Below are positions 1 through 8,386 of a DNA stretch of 64,000 nt, in pieces. Source of the stretch: Methanofollis sp. W23 (GTDB taxonomy: Archaea > Halobacteriota > Methanomicrobia > Methanomicrobiales > Methanofollaceae); assembly GCF_017875325.1 (NCBI RefSeq), contig NZ_JAGGMN010000001.1, forward strand, positions 2,438,140 through 2,502,139, read 5' to 3'. The notes below the pieces were generated by a model. The model did not search any database. It worked only from the letters and a program-made list of their open reading frames with translations, and had not been told where the DNA came from. The position numbers and the translations under genes are program-made. The number at the start of each line of letters is the position of its first letter. Position 1 is the stretch's first letter.

Positions 1-264
1 GTCGAGGGGCTGAACCGGATCGGGCTGCAGTGTCATATGCCGCAGGGTGCCTTCTATGCCTTCCCCTCGGTGAAGGCGACCGGGCTTACAGACGAGGAGT
101 TTGCCGAAGGACTCCTGAAGGAGGAGAAAGTCGCGGTCGTGCCTGGCAGTGCCTTTGGCCCGGCCGGGAAGGGGCATATCAGGTGTTCGTATGCCACGAG
201 TCGTGAGGACCTTTCAGTCGCAGTCGATCGGATGGGCGAGTTTGTCACCAATCTCCGCGGCTAA
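1..264 (+). CDS. Class I/II aminotransferase, C-terminal fragment
   Basis: The reading frame is open from the first base, so the gene begins upstream of the window. The visible 87 residues contain GAFYAFP, a motif near the C-terminus of PLP-dependent fold-type I aminotransferases of the aspartate/aromatic group, followed by VAVVPGSAFGPAGKGHIRCS, whose arginine lies where these enzymes bind the substrate alpha-carboxylate. The substrate cannot be told from this fragment, because the PLP lysine lies outside the window. A T-tract follows the stop codon within 15 bp. Confidence 0.85.
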   Translation, partial: VEGLNRIGLQCHMPQGAFYAFPSVKATGLTDEEFAEGLLKEEKVAVVPGSAFGPAGKGHIRCSYATSREDLSVAVDRMGEFVTNLRG

Positions 265-277
265 GATCCGCGCGATC

Positions 278-284
278 TTTTTTT
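278..284 (+). terminator. Oligo-T terminator after aminotransferase
   Basis: Seven consecutive T residues start 14 bp after the stop codon. Short T-tracts are the usual intrinsic termination signal of euryarchaeal RNA polymerase. Confidence 0.4.
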
Positions 285-625
285 GCCGGTTCATCTGATC
301 CTGATCTGTTCTGTATGACCATTGTCTGACAATTCCAGCCTGCTGGACCCCCTTGTTTCCACTGGAGATATCGATATTACTCATTATATTTTATTCTTGA
401 GATGTGTTGGGGTGTGAGATGTTTGGGGCTTTTTTTAGAGTGGAAACCCTTCTTGGGGTGGAGTGAAGGTGTATGATTTTGAAGAATGTTCTCGTCGCCT
501 GGTTCTGCGAGTTCAGGAGAGATGTCGATCTGATCTGGGCCCGGTCGGGTATATTCATATAGAAGGGAAGATTCCCAGCGCCTGTAGAGATCTCCCATCG
601 ATTTTTGGTGGGAGGGTATTCAATC

Positions 626-694
626 GCCTTCCCCCATCGATCGCCCCGGGAGGTTGTGCCCCTGGACCCCCGCGACGAGGAGAGGGGGGGTGGC
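626..694 (-). repeat. Palindromic intergenic repeat, copy 1 (reverse, diverged)
   Basis: It starts GCCTTCCCCC and ends GGGGGGGTGGC, with an internal GC-rich palindrome and a CCTGGACCCCCG segment typical of the reverse orientation of this family. Confidence 0.5.
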
Positions 695-1027
695 CATCCA
701 GTGATTCCTGCAGGTCTCTCTCTCTCCCAAAGAGGACCATAGATCAGTGCACGATCCAGAGACCCACACTCATGTTCAATTGCGTATGCATGAGTCCCGG
801 GTGCATGCTGAATTCTCCATATTTGAGATATGAGGATCCTACAGATGCTCTGCACAGTCTTGATGGGTATCTTCTGGACGTGCATTCATTTCGAGTATAT
901 CCCGAACCTCCATGAGACGCGACCATCATCTTGAACTGAAGGCTTTCCTTCCTGAAATTCAGAACTCTCCCCTCCACCGGATTTATGGATGGCAATAGGG
1001 ACGTGAAGATGAGATGTGATCCTCCGC

Positions 1028-1107
1028 CAATTTTCATCGGCAGGGGCCCGGGGGGCGGCCAGCACATCCCGGGGAACGCTGCCCCTGGCGCGGTGGTGTG
1101 GAAAGGC
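1028..1107 (+). repeat. Palindromic intergenic repeat, copy 2 (left end degraded)
   Basis: The inner palindrome (GGGGAACGCTGCCCC) and the right arm GCGCGGTGGTGTGGAAAGGC match the copies at 5782-5850 and 9577-9637. The left GCCTTCC arm is not recognisable. Confidence 0.55.
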
Positions 1108-1407
1108 ATGAATACATGGGTGCGCAACGAAAAGGGGAGGATCTCCCTACCATCATCCTGGAAGGGGTGGCGCGGGATGGGGATGGGGATGGGTCCATGC
1201 CGGGACCGGCGCGACTACTCTCAGGGTGTTTCTCAGGGTAACACGGGGGAGTGGGTGGTCCTCCATACGATCATGGGCTTTGCCTTCATGATGTTGATGG
1301 CCGTTCATATCATCCTGCACATTCCCTTTTACTGCACTATCAGACGGTCTCTCTCGGGATCAGGAGAGGAGATGGGTGACCAGAAGTGAGGAGTCGGGGC
1401 CCCTGAG

Positions 1408-1420
1408 GATATACTTTTAT
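1408..1420 (+). promoter_or_regulatory. TATA-type promoter of purA
   Basis: An AT-rich box (GATATACTTTTAT) lies 35-47 bp before the ATG at 1455. Transcription starting about 25 bp downstream would fall after the alternative ATG at 1425, so the box favours 1455 as the translation start. Confidence 0.5.
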
Positions 1421-1454
1421 CATCATGTATCGCCCCAAATTACATGATATAGAC

Positions 1455-2465
1455 ATGTCGTGCACCATCATTGTCGGAGGATTTTTTGGGGATGAAGGAA
1501 AGGGCAAAATCGTCGCGCATATTGCCCACCAGGACCATCCCTCTATTATATCGAGAGGAGGCGTGGGCCCGAACGCCGGACACACCGTAACCGTTGGAGA
1601 CCAGAACTACGGCGTGCGGATGATCCCGTCGGGTTTCGTCTATCCTGACGCAAAACTCTGTATCGGGAGCGGAGTGCTCGTCGACCCCAGAGTCTTCCTC
1701 AAGGAGATCGACCTCCTCGGCGTCGACGGCCGCGTCTTTGTGGACGGGCGCTGCGGCGTCATCGAGGAAGAGCATGTAGCACGCGACCGCGGCAGCGATC
1801 ACCTGGCCAAGAAGATCGGATCGACCGGAACCGGGTGCGGGCCTGCAAACTCTGACCGGGTGTTGCGGACCTCAAGGCAGGCGAAAGACGTCCCAGAACT
1901 CTCGTCATATATCATCGACGTGGCGGAAGATGTCAATGCGGCCATCAACCGCGGCGAGAACGTCCTCCTCGAAGGAACCCAGGGGTTCGGGATCTCCCTG
2001 TATTATGGCACCTATCCGTATGTGACCAGCAAAGACACCTCGGCCTCCCAGATCGCGGCCGACAATGGGGTGGGTCCCACGAAGATCGACGATGTCGTCG
2101 TCGTCTTCAAGGCCTACCCGACCAGGGTCGGCGAGGGTCCCTTCCAGACCGAGATGACCGCAGCAGAATCGAACACGCTCGGGTTCCAGGAATTCGGCAC
2201 GGTCACCCATCGTCTCCGCAGGATCGGTGGGTGGGACGGAAAGATGGCCAGGTACTCAGCGATGATCAACGGATGCACGATCGCCGCGATCACCGGGATC
2301 GACCACGTCGACCCGGCCTGCTTTGGCGTGACCTCGTACGACGACCTCACTCCGAAGGCCCTTGAGTTCCTTGAGCAGGCGGAGAAGGATATCGGCGCTC
2401 CGATCGGGTTGATCTCGACCGGCCCCGAACTCTCCCAGATCATCGACGTGAGGGATGAACTGTGA
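1455..2465 (+). CDS. purA: Adenylosuccinate synthase (PurA)
   Basis: It joins IMP and aspartate using GTP to give adenylosuccinate, the first step from IMP to AMP, in the cytoplasm. Counting from the ATG at 1455, the GTP-binding loop GDEGKGK is at residues 12-18, with the catalytic Asp13. NAGHT follows at residues 40-44, with the catalytic His43. The 336-residue length fits the shorter archaeal form. An upstream in-frame ATG at 1425 would add ten residues lacking family similarity and lies too close to the TATA box. The stop overlaps the GTG of the next gene by four bases, so translation is probably coupled. Confidence 0.95.
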   Translation: MSCTIIVGGFFGDEGKGKIVAHIAHQDHPSIISRGGVGPNAGHTVTVGDQNYGVRMIPSGFVYPDAKLCIGSGVLVDPRVFLKEIDLLGVDGRVFVDGRCGVIEEEHVARDRGSDHLAKKIGSTGTGCGPANSDRVLRTSRQAKDVPELSSYIIDVAEDVNAAINRGENVLLEGTQGFGISLYYGTYPYVTSKDTSASQIAADNGVGPTKIDDVVVVFKAYPTRVGEGPFQTEMTAAESNTLGFQEFGTVTHRLRRIGGWDGKMARYSAMINGCTIAAITGIDHVDPACFGVTSYDDLTPKALEFLEQAEKDIGAPIGLISTGPELSQIIDVRDEL

Positions 2466-2644
2466 AACGCTCGCTCCTCCCCATCCTCTGCTGCCCAGTC
2501 TGCAAGGGTGACCTTGAACTCAGGGTGGTTGAGGAGAAAGACGACGATATCATCGAGGGGGCCCTCTTCTGCAGCGCGTGCAAGGTTGAGTACCCTATCA
2601 GGGAAGGGATCCCCAATCTCCTCCCCCCTGCTGATCAGGACTGA
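2462..2644 (+). CDS. Trm112-like zinc-binding methyltransferase activator
   Basis: This 60-residue protein has a CPVC pair (Cys11, Cys14) and a CSAC pair (Cys37, Cys40), the arrangement of Trm112/YcaR-type proteins, followed by the conserved YPIREGIPNLLP ending. In archaea and eukaryotes Trm112 stabilises and activates several tRNA, rRNA and protein methyltransferases. Its partner cannot be told from this locus. The GTG start overlaps the purA stop, placing both in one operon. Confidence 0.85.
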   Translation: MKRSLLPILCCPVCKGDLELRVVEEKDDDIIEGALFCSACKVEYPIREGIPNLLPPADQD

Positions 2645-2647
2645 AGT

Positions 2648-3166
2648 ATGGACGTCCCCTGTGAGATCCGGTTCAACAGGCATAGAATCAATTCTATAGA
2701 CCTGCCTGCCTCGGTGGAAGTTGGACCAGGGGACACGCTCGTACTGAACCTCTTCAATGAGGGTTCTCCCCTCCATCTCACCATATCAGCACCAGATGGT
2801 GGTCGTTTCACTGATTTTGTCCATGAAAATATTTTTTTGCAACATGGCGAGGACGTCCCGGTCTATCTCAGGAACGACATCTTCCCTGGTACCTTTACGC
2901 TCCAGGTGATCACCGGGTATGGGGCAAATCGCTCTGATATCCTGGTCTATGTCCGTGAACCTCCGGTTCCCAAGGGAGAAGAGCCGGTAATAATACCACC
3001 AGAACCAGAGGTTCCGCCAAGACTTCCGGTGGTCCCTTTTGCGATCGTGACTATGGCGGTCCTCCTCTTTGTTATCTATATCGGGACCGGGCTCACTGCC
3101 TTTGAGGCTTCGGCTTTCCTTCTCCTGATTGCAGGAGTGCTTTCGGCGTGGTTCCTGCGGTCCTGA
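2648..3166 (+). CDS. Membrane-anchored conserved hypothetical with beta-rich N-terminal domain
   Basis: The protein has 172 residues. The first 100 or so alternate hydrophobic and polar residues like a beta-sandwich domain (PLHLTISAPDGG, GTFTLQVITGYGAN). A proline-rich linker follows (about residues 107-125), then two hydrophobic segments at about 128-147 and 150-170. There is no signal peptide, so which side of the membrane the domain faces is uncertain. It starts 4 bp after the Trm112-like gene and overlaps the cbiB start by 19 bp, so it is part of the operon. I do not recognise its function. Confidence 0.75.
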   Translation: MDVPCEIRFNRHRINSIDLPASVEVGPGDTLVLNLFNEGSPLHLTISAPDGGRFTDFVHENIFLQHGEDVPVYLRNDIFPGTFTLQVITGYGANRSDILVYVREPPVPKGEEPVIIPPEPEVPPRLPVVPFAIVTMAVLLFVIYIGTGLTAFEASAFLLLIAGVLSAWFLRS

Positions 3167-4068
3167 CACTTCTTTCTGCCCTGATCCTTGACCGCCTGGT
3201 CGGGGATCCTCATACGCCCTTCCATCCGGTCGCCCTCTTCGGGCGGTTTGTCGGGTGGTGGGGACGCCCAGGGCGCTATCCCCTCTCTCTCCAGCGGGTG
3301 GCAGGGGTCGTGCTCTGGACCTTCTCGGTCTTTCTCTTTGCCCTCCCCTTCTGGGTAGCCGAGAATTATCTTCCTTCTCTTGTCCTCCTCCTCGTCTCGC
3401 CGTTTCTCCTCAAGGTGACCTTCGCCTGGCGCTCCCTTGAGGAGCACGCCGCCGCCGTCGAGGTGGCTCTCTCTTCTGGGGGACTCGAGGAAGGACGGCA
3501 GGCCGCCGGGATGCTGGTCTCCCGAGACACCGCCGCCCTGAGTGCCGAGGAGATCCGCTCTGCGGCCTATGAATCGGTGGCCGAGAATCTCTCAGACTCG
3601 GTGGTCGCCCCGCTCTTCTGGTTCCTCCTCTTCGCCCCTCTGGGATTCGGGCTGACCGCGGCGGCGGTGTACCGGGCGGTCAACTGCATGGACGCGATGC
3701 TCGGGTATCCTGACGAACGGGTCAGGCTCGGGTGGTGGGCGGCGCGGGCCGATGACCTTGCAAATCTCGTCCCTTCGAGGCTGACCGCGCTGGTGGGGCT
3801 CCTCTACTTCGGGGTGAAGGGACGGTTCATCCCGGCGTGGCAGACCCTCCGCGCCGATCGGAGGGAGCGCCCAGGTCCCAATGGCGGGTGGCCGATGGGG
3901 GTCATCGCCGGGGGGACCGGGGTGAAGTTTGTCAAGCCCGGGGTCTACACCATCGGCCCTGGCGATCGCCGGCTTGTTGACGGCGGCCAGGATATTATCC
4001 GGGCGGTCCGGGGCATCACGCTTGGATTTTGCTCATTTGGGATCATCGCACTATTTTTATTGGGTTGA
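3148..4068 (+). CDS. cbiB: Adenosylcobinamide-phosphate synthase (CbiB/CobD)
   Basis: This integral membrane enzyme attaches aminopropanol phosphate to adenosylcobyric acid in cobamide synthesis, which methanogens need for methyl transfer. The N-terminal ALILDRLVGDPHTPFHPVAL motif, the ESVAENLSDSVVAPLFW motif, the NCMDAMLGY motif and the ARADDLANLVPSR motif are all hallmarks of the family, and the 306-residue length is typical. Translation starts at a GTG inside the preceding gene. The downstream pdxS gene is 20 bp away. Confidence 0.93.
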   Translation: MVPAVLTLLSALILDRLVGDPHTPFHPVALFGRFVGWWGRPGRYPLSLQRVAGVVLWTFSVFLFALPFWVAENYLPSLVLLLVSPFLLKVTFAWRSLEEHAAAVEVALSSGGLEEGRQAAGMLVSRDTAALSAEEIRSAAYESVAENLSDSVVAPLFWFLLFAPLGFGLTAAAVYRAVNCMDAMLGYPDERVRLGWWAARADDLANLVPSRLTALVGLLYFGVKGRFIPAWQTLRADRRERPGPNGGWPMGVIAGGTGVKFVKPGVYTIGPGDRRLVDGGQDIIRAVRGITLGFCSFGIIALFLLG

Positions 4069-4088
4069 CTGTCCAATAGGTAGGAATA

Positions 4089-4985
4089 ATGAAACTTGAG
4101 GAACTGAGGTACGGCACCGAACTCCTGAAGCGGGGCTTTGCGTCCATGCAGAAGGGCGGGGTCATTATGGATGTGGTGAACGCCGAGCAGGCACGCATCG
4201 CTGAGGAAGCAGGCGCCGTTGCGGTCATGGCGCTTGAGCGGGTCCCGGCCGACATCAGGAAGGCTGGCGGGGTGGCGCGGATGGCCGACCCCGAGAAGGT
4301 CATCGAGATCATCGACGCTGTCTCCATCCCGGTGATGGGCAAGGTGCGGATCGGTCACTTTGTCGAGGCCCAGGTGCTTGAAGCGGTCGGCGTCGACATG
4401 ATCGATGAGAGCGAGGTGCTCACCCCGGCAGACGAGGAGTATCATATCGAGAAGTCGAAGTTCACGGTCCCATTCGTCTGCGGCGCCCGCAACCTCGGCG
4501 AGGCGATGCGCCGGATCAACGAGGGTGCGGCGATGATCAGGACAAAGGGCGAGGCCGGGACTGGCAACGTCGTCGAGGCGGTCAGGCACATGCGGGCGAT
4601 CCAGGGCGAGATCAGGGAGATTGTCGGGATGGACGAGCAGGAACTCCGTGCCCGCGCGCGCGCGATCGAGGCCCCCTACGAGATCCTTGCCGAGACGGCG
4701 AAGATGGGCCGTCTCCCGGTCGTGAACTTCTCCGCGGGCGGGATCGCCACCCCGTCCGACGCTGCTCTCATGATGCAGATGGGCGCGGACGGGGTCTTCG
4801 TCGGCTCAGGGATCTTCAAGTCGACCAACCCCCAGAAGATGGCAAAGGCCGTTGTCGAGGCCGTCCATCACTACACCGACGCGAAGGTCATCGCCGAGGT
4901 GAGCCGCGGGATCGGCGACCCGATGAAGGGCCTGGACATCCACGAACTCAAGGGAGAAGAGAGGCTGCAGGAGCGTGGCTGGTAA
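4089..4985 (+). CDS. pdxS: Pyridoxal 5'-phosphate synthase, synthase subunit PdxS
   Basis: PdxS makes pyridoxal 5'-phosphate from ribose 5-phosphate, glyceraldehyde 3-phosphate and ammonia supplied by PdxT. The TIM-barrel signatures are present: Asp28 in MDVVNAEQA, the first catalytic lysine Lys85 in [10 protein letters not shown], and the second lysine in [19 protein letters not shown]. The phosphate-binding [19 protein letters not shown] segment follows. At 298 residues it is full length. It overlaps pdxT by 11 bp. Confidence 0.97.
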   Translation: MKLEELRYGTELLKRGFASMQKGGVIMDVVNAEQARIAEEAGAVAVMALERVPADIRKAGGVARMADPEKVIEIIDAVSIPVMGKVRIGHFVEAQVLEAVGVDMIDESEVLTPADEEYHIEKSKFTVPFVCGARNLGEAMRRINEGAAMIRTKGEAGTGNVVEAVRHMRAIQGEIREIVGMDEQELRARARAIEAPYEILAETAKMGRLPVVNFSAGGIATPSDAALMMQMGADGVFVGSGIFKSTNPQKMAKAVVEAVHHYTDAKVIAEVSRGIGDPMKGLDIHELKGEERLQERGW

Positions 4986-5544
4986 GAGGGTCGGCGTCCT
5001 TGCCCTGCAGGGGGACGTGAGCGAACATATCCGGGCCTTTGAGGTCGCTCTTGGAGGGGACGGCGAGGTCGTGCCGGTCCGCGTGCCGGCCGACCTTGAG
5101 GGCTGCGACGCCCTCGCGATTCCAGGCGGGGAGTCGACGACTCTTGCCCGCCTGATCGCCGAGAGCGGCCTTCATGGGGCGATCCGATCTTTCGAAGGCG
5201 GGATCTTTGCGACCTGCGCCGGGATGGTGCTGGTCGCGACCGAGATCGATGACTCCAGGTTTGAACCTCTCGGCATCGTCGATATCACCGTCGAGCGCAA
5301 CGCCTTTGGGCGGCAGCGCGATTCCTTCGAGGCCGACCTCGAGGTCGAAGGACTTGATGAACTCTTCCACGCGGTCTTCATCAGGGCCCCGATGGCGACG
5401 GCTGCAGGTTCTGGTGTCGAGGTGATCGCCAGGACCGAGCAGGGGATCGTTGGGGTCAGGAGCGGGAAACATATGGTCCTCTCCTTCCATCCTGAACTCG
5501 GTGGCGATCTCCGTCTTCACCAGATGTTCCTCAATGCCCTCTGA
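4975..5544 (+). CDS. pdxT: Pyridoxal 5'-phosphate synthase, glutaminase subunit PdxT
   Basis: PdxT hydrolyses glutamine and passes ammonia to PdxS. This class I glutamine amidotransferase shows the [12 protein letters not shown] start, the IPGGEST motif at about residues 49-55, the nucleophile Cys81 in FATCAGMV, and the His-Glu pair in LSFHPEL near the end. The start codon is GTG inside the end of pdxS. Two T-tracts follow the stop. Confidence 0.96.
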   Translation: MAGKRVGVLALQGDVSEHIRAFEVALGGDGEVVPVRVPADLEGCDALAIPGGESTTLARLIAESGLHGAIRSFEGGIFATCAGMVLVATEIDDSRFEPLGIVDITVERNAFGRQRDSFEADLEVEGLDELFHAVFIRAPMATAAGSGVEVIARTEQGIVGVRSGKHMVLSFHPELGGDLRLHQMFLNAL

Positions 5545-5548
5545 ACAA

Positions 5549-5564
5549 TTTTTTTGAGTTTTTT
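5549..5564 (+). terminator. Oligo-T terminator after pdxT
   Basis: Two T-runs (5549-5555 and 5559-5564) directly follow the pdxT stop, consistent with archaeal intrinsic termination of the operon. Confidence 0.45.
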
Positions 5565-5781
5565 CTTCTGGAGCATATTCCAAAACTCTCTTGGGATGAA
5601 TATCTCTCTGAACTGAAGTGCATTCTTCCTGAGTTTTTACACTCTCTCCTCCACCGAGGGGCTCGCCGCTCGAAGATCAAATATCTTCTCAAGCTCGCTG
5701 GCGCTCGCACCCCCCTGACCCCACGCCGATGAAGATTGGTGGAGGATCCCATCTCGTGTTCCTGTTCCTGATCATCGCTCT

Positions 5782-5850
5782 GCCTTCCCGTCCCTATCTT
5801 CATCCCTGGGGTCTGGGGGCAGAGCCCCCAGCGCGGTGGTGTGGGAAGGC
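5782..5850 (+). repeat. Palindromic intergenic repeat, copy 3
   Basis: It runs from GCCTTCCC to GGGAAGGC, a perfect 8 bp terminal inverted repeat. Inside lie TATCTTCATCCC and the palindrome GGGGGCAGAGCCCCC. Confidence 0.75.
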
Positions 5851-6053
5851 ATGAATGCATGGATCCGCAGCGAAAATGGGAGGATTTCCTCACTATCTCT
5901 ACTGCTATCTTCTGGGGGGGGAGGCCTGGAGAGTTTGGGGATGACCTCCTGGAGTAGATCCCAGAACGCTCCGGTGTTTGAATATTTTGTTGGAGACTCC
6001 GTTGATGAAGATTGACAGGGAACGGCTCTCTCCTCTTCGTGATCATTGACGGT

Positions 6054-6122
6054 GCCTCCCCGGCCTTATCTTCATCCCGGGTGTCCGGGTGCAGCGCCCC
6101 GGGGATGGTGTTGCAGGAAGGC
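6054..6122 (+). repeat. Palindromic intergenic repeat, copy 4
   Basis: It runs from GCCTCCCC to GGAAGGC and contains TATCTTCATCCCGG and a GGGTGCAGCGCCCC palindrome. It matches copy 3 in orientation and spacing. Confidence 0.65.
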
Positions 6123-6273
6123 AGGTCGATCTGATCTGCGGTCCCGTTTTGGAGAATATTATCCACCGTCTTTTATTCCGGACAATGGTCGATCGCGTAC
6201 GCTTGGACCGGTGGTTTCTGTTCAACTCAAAATTTCAAAAAAAGGTCTTCGCGTTTTGGTGTCGACCCGACCC

Positions 6274-6861
6274 CTAGATCAGTCCTTCTATCCCCTCGGC
6301 GATGAGGGTGATCGCGAGGGCTGCAAGGACCATCCCGAAGACATTGGTCAGAACCCCACTGATCGTCTCGCCAAGCATTTGCTGGATCACCTCAGCATAC
6401 TTGAGGGTGAGCCAGGTGAGGGCAAGGGTGAGGAGAAGGGCTAGGAGGGTGATGAGCACCCCGCACTTTGTCGAGAGGAGGATCACAGTCGTGATCGCCC
6501 CTGGTCCGCAGATGAGTGGGGTGCCGATGAGCACCCCAACATTTTTCTGTCGCCCTGTGGAATCAGGTGAATATTCAATCCCGAGCGCCTGTTGCATTCC
6601 GATGATTAAGAGAAGAAGTCCGCCTGCTACTTCGAAACTCGAGAGGCTGATCCCTAGGAGATCGAAGATGGGGAGTCCGATGATGAGGAAGATGATCATG
6701 AGTCCCCCGGCGACGGCAACGGCGATCCCTGCCTGCCGCGTCTTCTCTTCACGATCGTACCCTCTTGTGAGCCCGATAAAAGTCGGGATCACGAGGACCG
6801 GGTGTAAGATGATGAAGAGAGTCGCAAAAACATACAGGAAGGTCGTAATTATTTCTTCCAT
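6274..6861 (-). CDS. MarC family integral membrane protein
   Basis: This 195-residue protein has about six hydrophobic segments and the MarC pattern of a first helix rich in F/L/I ending in HPVLVIPTFIGLT, a central GIAVAVAGG helix, and the conserved LIGTPLICGPGAIT loop. MarC proteins are often annotated as multiple-antibiotic-resistance or amino-acid transporter-like, but their physiological substrate is not settled. A second full-length relative lies 37 bp upstream on the same strand, so the two probably form one transcription unit. A broken relative lies at 40874-41475. Confidence 0.88.
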   Translation of the reverse strand: MEEIITTFLYVFATLFIILHPVLVIPTFIGLTRGYDREEKTRQAGIAVAVAGGLMIIFLIIGLPIFDLLGISLSSFEVAGGLLLLIIGMQQALGIEYSPDSTGRQKNVGVLIGTPLICGPGAITTVILLSTKCGVLITLLALLLTLALTWLTLKYAEVIQQMLGETISGVLTNVFGMVLAALAITLIAEGIEGLI

Positions 6862-6898
6862 AGTAATATTATTTGATCTGTAATCTCCTCAATCTCTT

Positions 6899-7492
6899 CT
6901 ATATGGCGAGCCCGGTCACTCCTTCGGCGATGAGTTTCACGGCGATTGCGGCGAGGAACATGCCAAGCACTCTCCCCATGATGTCGGTGACCGTCTCGCC
7001 GAGGATGCGGAGGATGTCCGCGGCATATCTGAGGATAAGCCAGGTGACAGCGAGACAGAGCACAAGGGCGGCGGCAGTGATGGGGATCCCGCACTTGGTC
7101 GAGAGAAGGGTGATGGTCGTGATCGCCCCTGGTCCGCAGAGCAGCGGAGTGCCGATGAGGACGCCGGCGATATTTTGCTTTGCTTTCAGGTCGTGAGGAA
7201 ATTCGACCCCGAGCGCCACCTGCATCCCGAGGATGAGCAGGAGGATCCCGCCCGCCACCTTGAAACTCGCGGGGGAGATGCCGAGGAGGTCGAAGATCGT
7301 GAGTCCGAAGAGGAGGAAGACCGTGAGGATAACTCCGGCGACTCTGACTGCCAACCAGGCCTGTTGTGCCTTCTCTTCAGGGCGGCACCCCTCGGTAAGC
7401 CCGACAAAGATCGGGATGGAGAGGAGGGGGTCGAGTATGATGAAGAGCGTGGCGAATGCATAGAAGAGGACAGAGAGGGGGGTGTCCATCAT
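6899..7492 (-). CDS. MarC family integral membrane protein, paralogue
   Basis: The protein has 197 residues and is clearly homologous along its length to the neighbouring gene, including DPLLSIPIFVGLTEG and LIGTPLLCGPGAIT. Tandem ATG codons at 7492 and 7489 are both possible starts. The close pairing suggests a tandem duplication followed by divergence, and perhaps a hetero-oligomer. Confidence 0.88.
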   Translation of the reverse strand: MMDTPLSVLFYAFATLFIILDPLLSIPIFVGLTEGCRPEEKAQQAWLAVRVAGVILTVFLLFGLTIFDLLGISPASFKVAGGILLLILGMQVALGVEFPHDLKAKQNIAGVLIGTPLLCGPGAITTITLLSTKCGIPITAAALVLCLAVTWLILRYAADILRILGETVTDIMGRVLGMFLAAIAVKLIAEGVTGLAI

Positions 7493-7654
7493 ATTTTGTA
7501 CTCAATGCCTGGAGAAATACTTTTCAGAGATCGATTCTGCCGCCCCTCAGGGGAGGCCGGGATCGCCGTTCGATCAGGAGCACCGGGTGGAGGAGCGCCG
7601 GGGCAGTCGCAACCAGAGCGAATTTTTTCACTTCGTCTCTCTCATAATAGAAAG

Positions 7655-8056
7655 ATGATAAGGAACGAGCGTCTCCAGGTCCTCCTTGTTGACGATGATC
7701 CTGAGGTTCTGGAGAGGACGAAAGAGTGGTTTGAGGGGAAAGAGGCGTTTTTCTGCACCACCGCCCCCTCTGCAATCGTCGCGCTTGACCTTCTGCCGGC
7801 AGGGAAGTTCGACGCCGTCGTCTCAGACTGTCAGATGCCGGGGATGGACGGGGTCACCTTCTTCAAGACGTTGCGGGCGCAAGGTTTCCAGGTTCCCGGG
7901 GTTCTGTACACGGGGATGGGGCGCGACTCGGTTCTTGAGGACGCCCTTGCCGCAGGTGCTTCATTTTATGTACGAAAAGGAGTGGGGACCAGGGCAGAAC
8001 TGGTCGAACTTGCTCATGCGGTCCGTGCGGCAGTAGCCCTCGCGTCCTTGCGTTAG
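7655..8056 (+). CDS. Single-domain response regulator (CheY-like receiver)
   Basis: The 133-residue protein is only a receiver domain. It has the acidic cluster Asp13-Asp14-Asp15, the phospho-acceptor Asp58 in VVSDCQMPGMDG, the switch Thr86 and the conserved Lys108. With no output domain, it must act through protein-protein contact, as CheY does, or as a phosphate shuttle. The open frame extends upstream, but those residues overlap the marC gene on the other strand and are not homologous, so the ATG at 7655 is preferred. No histidine kinase is adjacent. Confidence 0.9.
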   Translation: MIRNERLQVLLVDDDPEVLERTKEWFEGKEAFFCTTAPSAIVALDLLPAGKFDAVVSDCQMPGMDGVTFFKTLRAQGFQVPGVLYTGMGRDSVLEDALAAGASFYVRKGVGTRAELVELAHAVRAAVALASLR

Positions 8057-8386
8057 TGTCGTGTCACAAACACACGCTCGGCACCAGAATGCGGGTGAAC
8101 GGAAGAGTTCGTTCTCTTCGGTTCGGTAGAAACCCCCATAGATCTGTCAGGGTGGCCTTCTGATCACGTGCCTTCTCACCTCGAATCGCGCCAGGGGGTG
8201 CACCCCTGAACCCCCGCCACACGATAGAGTCGAGGAATGCAACCCCTTTGTCATCTTTGTCCATGCGTATCGCCCCGCCCCTATAGTCACCCTGGGGATC
8301 CCAGGGCAGCGTCCCAGGCGAGAATAGGGGGGAAGGCGGCTGAATCATACTTGAACCAGGAAGAGACGAAGGTTTCTATTGAGCCA
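8057..8386. other. Gene-free stretch with one diverged palindromic repeat
   Basis: No credible open frame. It carries a GGTTCGGTAGAAACC motif at 8120-8134, also seen with variations in six other gaps, and a diverged repeat copy at 8271-8337. Confidence 0.5.
8271..8337 (+). repeat. Palindromic intergenic repeat, copy 5 (diverged)
   Basis: The left arm is degraded (CGCCCCGCCCCTAT), while the inner CTGGGGATCCCAG palindrome and the right arm AGGGGGGAAGGC remain. Confidence 0.45.

Larger units (their letters stand above)
265..1424. other. Gene-free stretch filled with mosaic repeats
   Basis: No open frame here resembles a real protein: the longest ones overlap each other on both strands and have biased, low-complexity composition. 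The stretch holds two copies of the palindromic repeat (626-694 and 1028-1107). Segments near 934-980 and 1130-1175 recur in other gaps of the window (around 5.6, 5.9, 9.7, 24.7 and 57.5 kb). The last 20 bp or so hold the purA promoter. Confidence 0.6.
5545..6273. other. Gene-free stretch of mosaic repeats
   Basis: No credible gene. It contains, in order, a module at 5560-5665 shared with 24676-24782 and, inverted, with 57520-57600; a palindromic repeat at 5782-5850; a module at 5868-5960 shared with 9655-9750; and another palindromic repeat at 6054-6122. Confidence 0.6.

Noticed and set aside
463-915. Long open frames on both strands (150 and 164 codons) in the first gap
   Set aside because: They overlap one another in opposite directions, run through repeat DNA and have no protein-like hydrophobic pattern or motif.
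985-1389. Open frame ending in a hydrophobic stretch (FAFMMLMAVHIILHI)
   Set aside because: The first part is the palindromic repeat, there is no ribosome-binding site, and only one short segment looks membrane-like. A decayed or very small membrane gene remains possible but is not supported.
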